Under the pieces are notes generated by a model. That model saw only the letters and a list, made by a program, of their open reading frames with translations. It ran no database searches and was not told the origin of the DNA. Shown here piece by piece: positions 17,583 to 25,745 of a stretch of 64,000 nt of DNA. How positions within the stretch are numbered: the first letter of the stretch is position 1; each line of letters opens with the position of its first letter. This DNA comes from Aromatoleum toluclasticum ATCC 700605 (lineage in GTDB: Bacteria > Pseudomonadota > Gammaproteobacteria > Burkholderiales > Rhodocyclaceae). The position numbers and the translations under genes were made by a program. The DNA lies in assembly GCF_000378245.1 (NCBI RefSeq), contig NZ_KB899507.1, forward strand, positions 1 through 64,000. Reading direction: 5' to 3'.

Positions 17583-18899
17583 ATGGAATGGTATTGGGCG
17601 TTGGCGCTGATGCTCGGCCTGATGTTCGGCCTGATGGGGATCGGACTGCCGGTCGCGTTCACCTTCCTTGGCGTGAACCTGGTCGGCGCGTGGGTGTTCC
17701 TCGGCGGCGAAGCCGGGCTCGCCCAGCTGGTGCGGAACTCGGTGGGGTCGGTGACGAGCTTCTCGCTGACACCGATCCCGCTGTTCGTGCTGATGGGCGA
17801 AGTGCTGTTCCATACCGGGCTCGCCTTCCGCGCCATCGAGGCGATCGAGCGCCTGATCGCGCGGCTGCCCGGGCGCCTGTCGGTGGTGTCGGTGCTCGGC
17901 GGCACGACGTTCGCCGCACTGTCGGGCTCGACGATCGCGAACACCGCGATGATGGGCGGCGTGATGCTGCCGGAGATGCTCAAGCGCGGCTATCACCCGA
18001 CCCTGGCGATGGGACCGATCATGGCGGTCGGCGGCATCGCGATGCTGGTCCCGCCGTCGGCGCTCGCGGTGATGCTCGGCAGCCTCGCCGGCATCTCGAT
18101 CGCGCAGCTGCTGATCGGGGGCATCGTGCCCGGCCTCGTGATGGCGGCCTGTTTCCTCGCGTACGTGATGATCCGCTGCCGCATCGATCCGCAATCGGCA
18201 CCGATCGACGACGCACCGCGCGAGCCCGATGCGTGGACGCGCTGGAAGCCGTTCATGCGCGACGTCCTGCCCCTGTTCTCGATCTTCGCTGCGGTCGTCG
18301 GCAGCATGCTCGCCGGCTGGGCGTCGCCCACCGAATCGGCGGCGATCGGCGTCGTCGCATCGGTCGCAGCGACCGCTTGCTACCGCGCCCTGACGCTGCG
18401 TGCGCTGCAGAAATCGCTCGTCGAGACCGCTCGCGTTTCGGTCGTGATCCTGTTCGTGCTCGTCGCCTCGACGACGTTCGCGCAGATCCTGAGCTTCTCC
18501 GGCGCTACGAGCGGTGCGTTGAGCCTGATCCGGGGGCTGGAGCTCTCCCCGCTGATGCTCGTCCTCGGCATGCTCGCGATCCTGCTCGTGCTCGGCTGCG
18601 TCATCGACCAGATCAGCATGATGATGATCACGCTGCCGTTCTTCATGCCGCTCGCCAACGCCGCCGGCATCGACCCGGTGTGGCTGGGCGTGCTGATGCT
18701 CGTCGCGATGGAGCTCGGCCTGCTGACGCCGCCGTTCGGCCTGCTGCTGATGGTGATGCAGTCGGTCGCGCCACCGCCGATCCAGCTGCGCCAGATCTAC
18801 GCCGCCGCCACGCCCTTCGTGCTGATCGAGCTCGCGGTGCTCGGCCTCATCGTCGCGCTGCCGGGGCTCGCCGTGGGCCTGCCGCGGCTGATGCAGTAG
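17583..18899 (+). CDS. TRAP transporter large permease (DctM-type)
   Basis: A 438-residue multi-helix membrane protein with normal DctM length. Landmarks are MGIGLPVAFTFLGVNL, LFVLMGEVLFHTGLAFRAIE, GTTFAALSGSTIANTAMMGGVMLPEMLKRGY and the C-terminal MELGLLTPPFGLLLMVMQSV. It forms the transport channel with the upstream DctQ protein. The binding-protein gene follows after 94 bases. Confidence 0.9.
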   Translation: MEWYWALALMLGLMFGLMGIGLPVAFTFLGVNLVGAWVFLGGEAGLAQLVRNSVGSVTSFSLTPIPLFVLMGEVLFHTGLAFRAIEAIERLIARLPGRLSVVSVLGGTTFAALSGSTIANTAMMGGVMLPEMLKRGYHPTLAMGPIMAVGGIAMLVPPSALAVMLGSLAGISIAQLLIGGIVPGLVMAACFLAYVMIRCRIDPQSAPIDDAPREPDAWTRWKPFMRDVLPLFSIFAAVVGSMLAGWASPTESAAIGVVASVAATACYRALTLRALQKSLVETARVSVVILFVLVASTTFAQILSFSGATSGALSLIRGLELSPLMLVLGMLAILLVLGCVIDQISMMMITLPFFMPLANAAGIDPVWLGVLMLVAMELGLLTPPFGLLLMVMQSVAPPPIQLRQIYAAATPFVLIELAVLGLIVALPGLAVGLPRLMQ

Positions 18900-18993
18900 T
18901 CCGCCCGCCACCGCCTTCCGGGGCGAACGGAGGTATTCGATAACCTTCCATGACAGCAGCACCCACATTACAAAACAGAAGGAGACCGAGGAG

Positions 18994-19965
18994 ATGAAGA
19001 TTCACCCCCGCAAGCTCGCCGTCGCCGCACTGATCGCGCTGATCGGAACAAGCGCCGGCGCCGCCGAGATCACGCTGAAGGCCGTCAGCGCCTTCGGCCA
19101 GGACACCTTCTTCAATCAACGCTTCAAGGCCTTCGTCGACAAGGTCAATGCCGACGGCAAGGGGATCATGAAGATCCACGTCGTCGGCGGCCCCGAGGCG
19201 ATCCCGCCGCTCGAAGTCGGCAACGCGGTGCGCACCGGGGTCGTCGACCTCGCGAACACGACCGGCGTGTTCCATGCGAACCTGGTGCCCGAGGCGCTCG
19301 CCGGCTCCTTCGCCGAGAAGTCGATGGCGGAGTTGCGTGCAAACGGCGGCTACGCGCTGCTCGACCGCATCCACCGCGAAAAAGCCAACATGGTGTGGCT
19401 CGCGCGCGTCTCCGACGGGCTGCAGTACCACATCTACACGACGAAGAAGGTCGACGCCGGCAATTTCGCGGGGATGAAGCTGAGGAGCGTCCCCGTCTAT
19501 CGCGCGTTCTTCCAGGCCCTCGGCGCGACGCCGCTGCAGGTGCCGCCGGGCGAGGTGTTCACCGCCCTCGAACGCGGCGTGGTCGACGGCTACGGCTGGC
19601 CTTCGGTCGGCATCTTCGACCTCGGCTGGCAGGAGAAGACGAAGTACCGCATCGAGCCCGGCTTCTACAACGTCGAAGTGGGGCTATACATGAACCAGAA
19701 CACGTGGAAGAAACTCGACGACGCGCAGCGTGCGTTCCTCGACAAGCAGATCGCGTGGGTCGAGTCCGAGAACGGCAAGGACCTGAAAGCCGCCGAGGCC
19801 GAGAAGGCGCGCCAGGCCGGCGCGAAAATCGAGAGCATCGCGATCCCCGACGCGCAGGCCCAGCAGTTCCGCGCGCGCGCCTACGAGACCGGCTGGAAGG
19901 GAATCGAACAGGCGAGCCCGCAATACGTCGCGAAGCTGCGCGAGCTGTTCGGCAGCGGGCACTGA
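18994..19965 (+). CDS. TRAP transporter substrate-binding protein (DctP-type)
   Basis: A 323-residue periplasmic protein with a signal peptide ending near TSAGAAE. The ligand-arginine region reads GMKLRSVPVYRAFFQALGATP, followed by VPPGEVFTALERGVVDGYGWP, the classical DctP pattern in which the Arg pairs with a carboxylate of the ligand. A purine-rich AAGGAGACCGAGGAG precedes the ATG. It ends 22 bases before the convergent marR gene. It should bind a carboxylated aromatic or aliphatic acid; which one is not decided by sequence. Confidence 0.88.
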   Translation: MKIHPRKLAVAALIALIGTSAGAAEITLKAVSAFGQDTFFNQRFKAFVDKVNADGKGIMKIHVVGGPEAIPPLEVGNAVRTGVVDLANTTGVFHANLVPEALAGSFAEKSMAELRANGGYALLDRIHREKANMVWLARVSDGLQYHIYTTKKVDAGNFAGMKLRSVPVYRAFFQALGATPLQVPPGEVFTALERGVVDGYGWPSVGIFDLGWQEKTKYRIEPGFYNVEVGLYMNQNTWKKLDDAQRAFLDKQIAWVESENGKDLKAAEAEKARQAGAKIESIAIPDAQAQQFRARAYETGWKGIEQASPQYVAKLRELFGSGH

Positions 19966-19977
19966 GCGGTGCAGCGG

Positions 19978-20002
19978 GCCGGCGGCGCTAGTCGCCGTCG
20001 GC
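19978..20002. terminator. Hairpin between convergent dctP and marR
   Basis: GCCGGCGGCG (19978-19987) and CGCCGTCGGC (19993-20002) pair with one mismatch around CTAGT, overlapping the stop codon of the minus-strand marR gene. No T-tract. It may serve as a bidirectional terminator. Confidence 0.4.
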
Positions 20003-20485
20003 TGGCGCTCCCGACGGCGGGTGCAGCGCGATCACGTCCTTCAGCATGCCGATCAGCAGCGCCGCATTCTCGTGGCCGAACGGGTCCAGCACGGCCTGCT
20101 GGTGGCGCAACGCGCGCGCGCACAGCGAGTCCGCAAGCCCCCGTCCCTTGCGCGTGAGGCGCACCACCGTCTGACGGCGGTCGCGCCGCGCGCCGGTACG
20201 CTCCACGAGTCCCTCGGCCTCCATCCGCTGCACGACCTTGCTCAAGGTCGGCTGCTTGGTCAGTGCCAGCTGCGCCAAGGTGCCGATGCTCTCGCCCTCG
20301 CTGCCCGAGAGACTCGCGATCACGCGCCACTCGGTCACCGACAGGCCAGACGCCTCGACCTCGCGATGGAATTCGCGCGAGATCCGGCTGCTGGCCTGCG
20401 CGAGCAAATACGCGAGATAGCCGTCGACGAAGCGTGCCGACGCTTGCTCCGAGAGCTGGTTTTCCGTGGTCGTGCCTTCCGTCAT
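19988..20485 (-). CDS. MarR-family transcriptional regulator, likely repressor of the iorAB operon
   Basis: A 165-residue MarR protein starting at ATG 20485 with GGGAG upstream; longer frames extend into non-homologous sequence. The DNA-binding region is GTLAQLALTKQPTLSKVVQRMEAEG and the wing is VERTGARRDRRQTVVRLTRKG. It is divergent from the iorAB/Rieske operon, and a perfect palindrome lies next to that operon's promoter. Auxin-degradation (iad) loci in other proteobacteria are controlled by a MarR regulator of this type that responds to indole-acetate (established knowledge). Assignment here is by context. Confidence 0.87.
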   Translation of the reverse strand: MTEGTTTENQLSEQASARFVDGYLAYLLAQASSRISREFHREVEASGLSVTEWRVIASLSGSEGESIGTLAQLALTKQPTLSKVVQRMEAEGLVERTGARRDRRQTVVRLTRKGRGLADSLCARALRHQQAVLDPFGHENAALLIGMLKDVIALHPPSGAPADGD

Positions 20486-20688
20486 GCGCTGCTCCCTTCC
20501 TCGCCGGACCCTTCGCTGCTCGACCCGGCGCGGCGAGCGCGACATGCGCTGCCGATGTTCCGGCCGATTATGCGTCAGCTCACCGTCGGTCTGGCACATG
20601 AGCGGCGCATTTCAGCACTCCCCGGACGCCTGTGCGGCGTTTGCTGCGTTGCGCAAATCACTGCTCTGTCACGGAAATTTTCGTTTTC

Positions 20689-20738
20689 CATGAAATTTCA
20701 TGTTTTCCGTTGACAAGAGAAAGCTTCATACCTAAAGT
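20689..20738 (+). promoter_or_regulatory. Strong promoter and MarR-type operator for the iorAB-Rieske operon
   Basis: A consensus -35 TTGACA (20710-20715), 17-bp spacer and -10 TAAAGT (20733-20738). Just upstream lies the perfect 14-bp palindrome CATGAAATTTCATG (20689-20702). The core ATTTCATGTTT is shared with the TRAP promoter (17003-17013), suggesting one MarR protein controls both operons. Confidence 0.7.
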
Positions 20739-20812
20739 AAATTCCACAACAAAGCACCGGACGGAATCGCGGCGACGCGTTATCGGACCGGGCTAAAACC
20801 GGAGGAGACAGG

Positions 20813-20917
20813 ATGGCCCCCACCCCGACAGGCTGGCCGTCGACCGCGTGCCGCGCCCTGCGGCTGCGCCTCGGCGACGCATGCGCACCGCAGCACGGAC
20901 AGCCGCGCCATGGCTGA
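20813..20917 (+). CDS. Short leader ORF overlapping the iorA start
   Basis: A 34-codon frame with the best ribosome-binding site in the leader (GGAGGAGACAGG directly before ATG 20813). It reads MAPTPTGWPSTACRALRLRL and continues to a stop at 20915-20917, overlapping the iorA start by 8 bases. The iorA ATG itself has only a weak site, so translation of this leader may couple to iorA. No homology is recognised; it may simply be a remnant of a longer original N-terminus. Confidence 0.35.
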   Translation: MAPTPTGWPSTACRALRLRLGDACAPQHGQPRHG

Positions 20918-23081
20918 GCGCTCGTTCGCGAAGGAAGTCGAGCAGCTGCGGCTGCCGGCCGGCGCCGAGTTCCGCGGCGAAGGCATCCTGGCCGTCACAA
21001 AGGCGCTGCTGCAGTCCGGCGTCGGCTACGTCGCCGGCTACCAGGGCTCGCCGATCTCGCACCTGATGGACGTGCTCGCCGATGCGAAGGAGATCCTCGA
21101 CGAGCTCGGCGTGCAGTTCGAGGCGAGCGCCTCCGAAGCGACCGCGGCTGCGACACTCGCCGCGTCGGTGATGTACCCGATCCGCGGCGCCGTCACGTGG
21201 AAGTCGACGGTCGGCACCAACGTCGCGTCCGACGCGCTCGCCAACCTCGCGTCGGGCGGCGTCACCGGCGGCGCGCTGGTAATCATCGGCGAGGACTACG
21301 GCGAAGGCTCGTCGATCATGCAGGAGCGCTCGCACGCCTTCGCGATGAAGTCGCAGATGTGGCTGCTCGATCCGCGCCCGAATCTCGAATCCATCGTCAA
21401 GGCGGTCGAGGACGGCTTCGAACTGTCGGAGGCGAGCAACACGCCCGTGATGCTCGAGATGCGCATCCGCTCGTGCCACGTGCATGGCCGCTTCGTCACG
21501 CGCGAGAACCGCCGGCCCGCGTTCAGCCTCATCGACGCCCTCGAAAACCCGCGCCGCGACACCGGCCGCATCGTGCTGCCGCCGGCTTCCTTCGCGCACG
21601 AGCACGAGAAGGTCCGCGACCGCTGGCCCGCCGCCGTGCAGTTCATCCGCGAGCGGAAGCTCAACGAGTTCTTCGACGGCGACGACGCCCACGCCGACCT
21701 CGGTCTGATCCTGCAGGGCGGCCTTTACAACGGCGTGATCCGCGCACTGCAGCTGCACGGCCTCGCCGACGCGTTCGGCAACAGCCGCATCCCGCTGTAC
21801 GTGATGAACGTGACCTACCCCGTCATCGACGACGAGGTGCTCGCCTTCTGTGCGAAGAAGCGCGCGGTGCTGCTGCTCGAGGAAGGCCAGCCCGACTACA
21901 TCGAACAGAACCTCAACACCATCCTGCGCCGGGCGGGCGTGACGACGGCGCTGTGCGGCAAGGACGTGCAGCCGATGGCCGGCGAATACACGACGCAGGT
22001 CATGCGCGACGGCATCGAAGCCTTCCTGACGACCCACGCGCCGCGCGCACTCGAGCCGTCCGCGGCGGTGCTGGCGCAGGCCCCCGCTGCAGTGCCGGTC
22101 ACTTTCCATCCGAAAGTCCGCGATCTCGCAGCCGTCGTGCCGCCACGGCCCGCGGGCTTCTGCACCGGCTGCCCCGAGCGACCGATCTTCGCGGCGATGA
22201 AGCTCGCGCAGGCCGATCTCGGCGAGCATCACATCTCGTGCGACATCGGCTGCCACCTGTTTTCCATCCTGCCTCCGTTCAACCTCGGCGCGACGACGAT
22301 GGGCTACGGGCTGGGTGCGGCGTCGAGCTCGGCGTTCAACGTGAAGTCCGGCAAGCGTTCGATCTCGGTGATGGGCGACGGCGGCTTCTGGCACAACGGC
22401 CTGACGAGCGGCATCGCCAACGCGGTGTTCAACAAGAACGACGGCGTCATCGTCATCGTCGACAACTTCTACTCGTCGGCGACCGGCGGGCAGGACATCC
22501 CGTCGTCGCGCGCCGACAACCCGAACCGCGCGACCAAGCATCCGATCGAGGCGGCGATCCGCGGCGCCGGCGTCAAATGGGTGCGCACCATCGACCGCAC
22601 CTACGACGTGGCGAGGGTGCGCGACACGCTCGAAGAGGCGCTGACGACGACGACCGACGGCCCGAAGGTCATCATCGCCCAGTCCGAATGCATGCTGAAC
22701 AAGCAGCGGCGCGTGAAGCCCCTCTTCAACAAGGCGGTGAAGGCCGGCGAGCGGGTCGTCAAGGAGCGCTTCGGCGTCGATCCGGATGTGTGCAGCGGCG
22801 ATCACGCGTGCATCCGGCTGTCCGGCTGCCCGTCGCTGTCGGTGAAGGACAGCGGCGACCCCTTGAAGGAGGACCCGGTCGCGCACGTCGACAACAGCTG
22901 TGTCGGCTGCGGCAACTGCGGCGAAGTCGCCGAGGCCGCGGTGCTGTGCCCGTCCTTCTATCGCGCCGACATCATCCACAACCCGACCGCGGCCGACCGC
23001 ATCAAGGCGCGCGTGCGCGGCGCGGTCATCGGCTGGCTGCAGCGGCGCCGCGCGGCGCGGCTCGCACGCTACGCGCTGTGA
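20910..23081 (+). CDS. iorA: Indolepyruvate:ferredoxin oxidoreductase alpha-type subunit; proposed isatinate (2-aminophenylglyoxylate) oxidoreductase
   Basis: A 723-residue IorA-type 2-oxoacid oxidoreductase subunit. It has an N-terminal pyrimidine-binding domain (GVGYVAGYQGSPISHLMDVL), a thiamine-diphosphate domain near residue 490 (SVMGDGGFWHNG, then VIVIVDNFYSSATGGQD) and a C-terminal ferredoxin domain with Cys clusters (CIRLSGCPSL, then CVGCGNCGEV at about residue 665). Such enzymes oxidatively decarboxylate an aryl-2-oxoacid to an acyl-CoA and reduce ferredoxin. As the first gene of a Rieske/CoA-ligase/isatin-hydrolase operon it more likely acts on isatinate than on indolepyruvate, giving 2-aminobenzoyl-CoA directly (inference). 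PadEFGHI catalyse the same reaction type on phenylglyoxylate. Confidence 0.88.
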   Translation: MAERSFAKEVEQLRLPAGAEFRGEGILAVTKALLQSGVGYVAGYQGSPISHLMDVLADAKEILDELGVQFEASASEATAAATLAASVMYPIRGAVTWKSTVGTNVASDALANLASGGVTGGALVIIGEDYGEGSSIMQERSHAFAMKSQMWLLDPRPNLESIVKAVEDGFELSEASNTPVMLEMRIRSCHVHGRFVTRENRRPAFSLIDALENPRRDTGRIVLPPASFAHEHEKVRDRWPAAVQFIRERKLNEFFDGDDAHADLGLILQGGLYNGVIRALQLHGLADAFGNSRIPLYVMNVTYPVIDDEVLAFCAKKRAVLLLEEGQPDYIEQNLNTILRRAGVTTALCGKDVQPMAGEYTTQVMRDGIEAFLTTHAPRALEPSAAVLAQAPAAVPVTFHPKVRDLAAVVPPRPAGFCTGCPERPIFAAMKLAQADLGEHHISCDIGCHLFSILPPFNLGATTMGYGLGAASSSAFNVKSGKRSISVMGDGGFWHNGLTSGIANAVFNKNDGVIVIVDNFYSSATGGQDIPSSRADNPNRATKHPIEAAIRGAGVKWVRTIDRTYDVARVRDTLEEALTTTTDGPKVIIAQSECMLNKQRRVKPLFNKAVKAGERVVKERFGVDPDVCSGDHACIRLSGCPSLSVKDSGDPLKEDPVAHVDNSCVGCGNCGEVAEAAVLCPSFYRADIIHNPTAADRIKARVRGAVIGWLQRRRAARLARYAL

Positions 23082-23089
23082 GGATTCCG

Positions 23090-24694
23090 ATGAGCCAAGT
23101 GACCCTTCATTCCGGCACGCCGATCAAGATCGCGATCCTCGCGATGGGCGGCCAGGGCGGCGGCGTGCTCGCCGACTGGATCGTCGAGATGGCCGAAGCG
23201 GTCGGCTGGTGGGCGCAGACGACCTCGGTGCCGGGGGTGGCGCAGCGCACCGGCGCGACGATCTACTACGTCGAGCTGCTGCCCGAGGCGGCCGCGAACG
23301 CCGCCGGGCGTCCGCCGGTGCTTGCGATGATGCCCACACCGGGCGACGTCGACCTCGTCGTCGCCGCAGAGTTGATGGAAGCCGGCCGCGCGATGCAGCG
23401 CGGCCTCGTCACCCCGGATCGCACGACGCTGATCACCTCGACGCATCGCAGCTACGCGGTCGCCGAGAAGGCGGCGCCGGGCAACGGCATCGCCGATCCG
23501 AACAAGGTCCTCGATGCGGGGCGCGAAGCGGCGAAGCGCTTGCTGTGCTTCGACCTGCAGCAGATGGCCGAGCGCGCCGGCAGCGTGATCTCGGCGAGCC
23601 TGTTCGGGGCGATCGCTGGCGCCGGCGTGCTGCCCTTCGCCCGCGACGCGTTCGAAGCGACGATCCGCCACGGCGGCGTCGGCGTCGAGGCGAGCCTGAA
23701 GGCGTTCGCGCTCGGCTTCGACGCCGCGACCCAGGCCCCTGCCGCGCCCGCGCGCATCGACACCTCGCGCCCGCTGCCCGACGTGCCCGCGAGCGCCGCG
23801 CATCCGCGCGTGGAGGCGCTGCTCGACACGGTGAAGCAGTTCCCGCAGACCGCACAGCCGCTGCTCGTCGCCGGCCTGCGTCGGCTCATCGACTACCAGG
23901 ACGTCGCCTACGCCGAGGACTATCTGCGCACGCTGCAGGGCTTCCGGGCGCTCGACGCGAAGGCCGGCGGCGACGCGCGCGACTGGGCGCTGACGCAGGC
24001 GGCGGCGCGTTACGTCGCGGTCGCCATGAGCTACGACGACGTTATCCGCGTCGCCGACCTGAAAACGCGCGGCAGCCGCTTCGAGCGCGTGCGCAGCGAA
24101 GTCGGCGCGAAGAGCGATCAGCTCGTCTATACGACGGAATTCATGCACCCGCGGCTGGAGGAAATCTGCGGCACGCTGCCGCTGCGCCTCGGGCGCTGGC
24201 TGGAGAACTCGAAGGCACTCGGCGGCTTCATCCGCCGCCGCGTCGAACACGGCCGGCGCGTGAAGACCGGCACGCTGACCTGGTTCGTGGCGCTGTATTG
24301 CGTCGCCGGACTGCGCCGCTTCCGCCGCGGCACGCTGCGCCACGCGATCGAATCCGCGCACATCGCAGACTGGCTCGCGCGCGCGACCCGCATCGTCGCC
24401 GGCGACTACGCGCTCGCCGTCGAGGTGCTCGATTGCCGGCGGCTCATCAAGGGATACAGCGGCACGCACGACCGCGGCGACCGCCGTTTCGCGCGGCTGA
24501 TGCAGGCTGCCGACGAACTCGCCGGCCAGGCCGACGCCGCCGCGACACTGAGGACGCTGCGCGAAGCCGCGCTCGCCGACGAGGAAGGCAAGGCGCTCGA
24601 CGCGCAGCTCGCGCAACTTCTACGGGCAAGCGCAGCGCCGCGCGAGGCGGCCGAAAAACGCCAGGGCCCCGGCATTCCCCGCGTCGCGGCCTGA
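23090..24694 (+). CDS. iorB: Indolepyruvate oxidoreductase beta-type subunit with long C-terminal domain
   Basis: A 534-residue protein. The first 200 or so residues are the gamma/beta domain of 2-oxoacid oxidoreductases (AILAMGGQGGGVLADWIVE, SVPGVAQRTGATIYYVELLP). The remaining 320 or so residues correspond to the extension seen in proteobacterial IorB proteins (DUF6537-type), absent from the about 200-residue archaeal subunits. ATG 23090 has TGAGGA upstream and lies 8 bases after iorA, so the two subunits are made together. The long C-terminus ends in an Ala/Arg-rich tail and its function is unknown. Confidence 0.87.
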   Translation: MSQVTLHSGTPIKIAILAMGGQGGGVLADWIVEMAEAVGWWAQTTSVPGVAQRTGATIYYVELLPEAAANAAGRPPVLAMMPTPGDVDLVVAAELMEAGRAMQRGLVTPDRTTLITSTHRSYAVAEKAAPGNGIADPNKVLDAGREAAKRLLCFDLQQMAERAGSVISASLFGAIAGAGVLPFARDAFEATIRHGGVGVEASLKAFALGFDAATQAPAAPARIDTSRPLPDVPASAAHPRVEALLDTVKQFPQTAQPLLVAGLRRLIDYQDVAYAEDYLRTLQGFRALDAKAGGDARDWALTQAAARYVAVAMSYDDVIRVADLKTRGSRFERVRSEVGAKSDQLVYTTEFMHPRLEEICGTLPLRLGRWLENSKALGGFIRRRVEHGRRVKTGTLTWFVALYCVAGLRRFRRGTLRHAIESAHIADWLARATRIVAGDYALAVEVLDCRRLIKGYSGTHDRGDRRFARLMQAADELAGQADAAATLRTLREAALADEEGKALDAQLAQLLRASAAPREAAEKRQGPGIPRVAA

Positions 24695-24720
24695 TCCGAC
24701 CCCTATCGAGGAGCGTTCCA

Positions 24721-25710
24721 ATGCGCACATTCGAACTCGAAATCCGTTCCGTCACAGCGGAAACCGCGCTGATCCGCGCATTCGAACTCGTCGCGCCCGA
24801 CGGCGGCGCCCTGCCCGCCTTCAGCGCCGGCGCGCATCTGCAGATCGCCATCCCGGGCCTCGCAGAACCCCGTTGTTATTCGCTGATCGAGCTCGCGTCC
24901 GACGCCGCGGCATTCGAGCGCCCGACCCGCTACCGGCTCGGCGTGCGTATCGAGGACGCCAGCCGCGGCGGCTCGCGCTTCATGCACGCGCTGAAAGCGG
25001 GCGACCGCGTCACCGTGACGGGCCCGAAGAACGAGTTTGCGCTGCACGAACCGGGGCCGGACGAAACGCCGGTCGTGCTGCTCGCCGGGGGAATCGGCAT
25101 CACGCCCGTCGCCTCGATGGCCGCGGCGCTGAAGGCGGCCGGGCGCCCCTTCGTGCTGCACTACAGCGGCCGCAGCCGCGACCAGCTCGCCTTCGTCGAC
25201 GCACTCGCGGCGCTGGCCGGCGACGCGCTGGTGCTGCACACCGACGACGACCCCATGACCCGGCTCGAGGTCGGCGCGCTGCTCGATTCCGTGAAACAGG
25301 CTCGCGGCGAAGCCCCGCACCTCTATGTCTGCGGCCCCAAAGGCATGATCGACGCGACCATAGACGGCGCGAAGGCGCGCGGCTGGCCGGCCGGGCACGT
25401 GCATTTCGAACTCTTCGCCGCGGCAGCGCCGGTCGCGGGCGACCAGCCCTTCGAACTGGAACTGCGCCAATCCGGCCGCATCCTCACGGTCCCCGCCGAC
25501 AAGACCATCGTCGACGTCATGGAGGCCGCCGGCTGCGACCCGATGTTCGACTGCAAGCGCGGCGAATGCGGCGTGTGCACCGCGACCGTCCTCGAAGGCG
25601 TGCCGGACCACCGCGACTACTTCCTGACGGACTCGGAGAAGGCCGCAGGAAAGCTGATCCAGATCTGCATCTCGCGAGCGAAGAGCGCGCGGCTGGTGCT
25701 CGATCTCTGA
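24721..25710 (+). CDS. Phthalate-dioxygenase-reductase-type electron-transfer protein
   Basis: A 329-residue reductase with the order flavin domain (PRCYSLIELAS), NAD domain (VVLLAGGIGITPVASMAAAL, HLYVCGPKGMID) and C-terminal plant-type [2Fe-2S] domain (DCKRGECGVCTATV, followed by a Cys in LIQICISRAKS). This order is that of phthalate dioxygenase and vanillate demethylase reductases, which pass electrons from NADH to a Rieske oxygenase. It lies 26 bases after iorB and 35 bases before the oxygenase alpha gene, so it is the expected partner of that oxygenase. Confidence 0.9.
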   Translation: MRTFELEIRSVTAETALIRAFELVAPDGGALPAFSAGAHLQIAIPGLAEPRCYSLIELASDAAAFERPTRYRLGVRIEDASRGGSRFMHALKAGDRVTVTGPKNEFALHEPGPDETPVVLLAGGIGITPVASMAAALKAAGRPFVLHYSGRSRDQLAFVDALAALAGDALVLHTDDDPMTRLEVGALLDSVKQARGEAPHLYVCGPKGMIDATIDGAKARGWPAGHVHFELFAAAAPVAGDQPFELELRQSGRILTVPADKTIVDVMEAAGCDPMFDCKRGECGVCTATVLEGVPDHRDYFLTDSEKAAGKLIQICISRAKSARLVLDL

Positions 25711-25745
25711 AACACCACAGACGAGAAAACTCGCAGGAGGAGACG

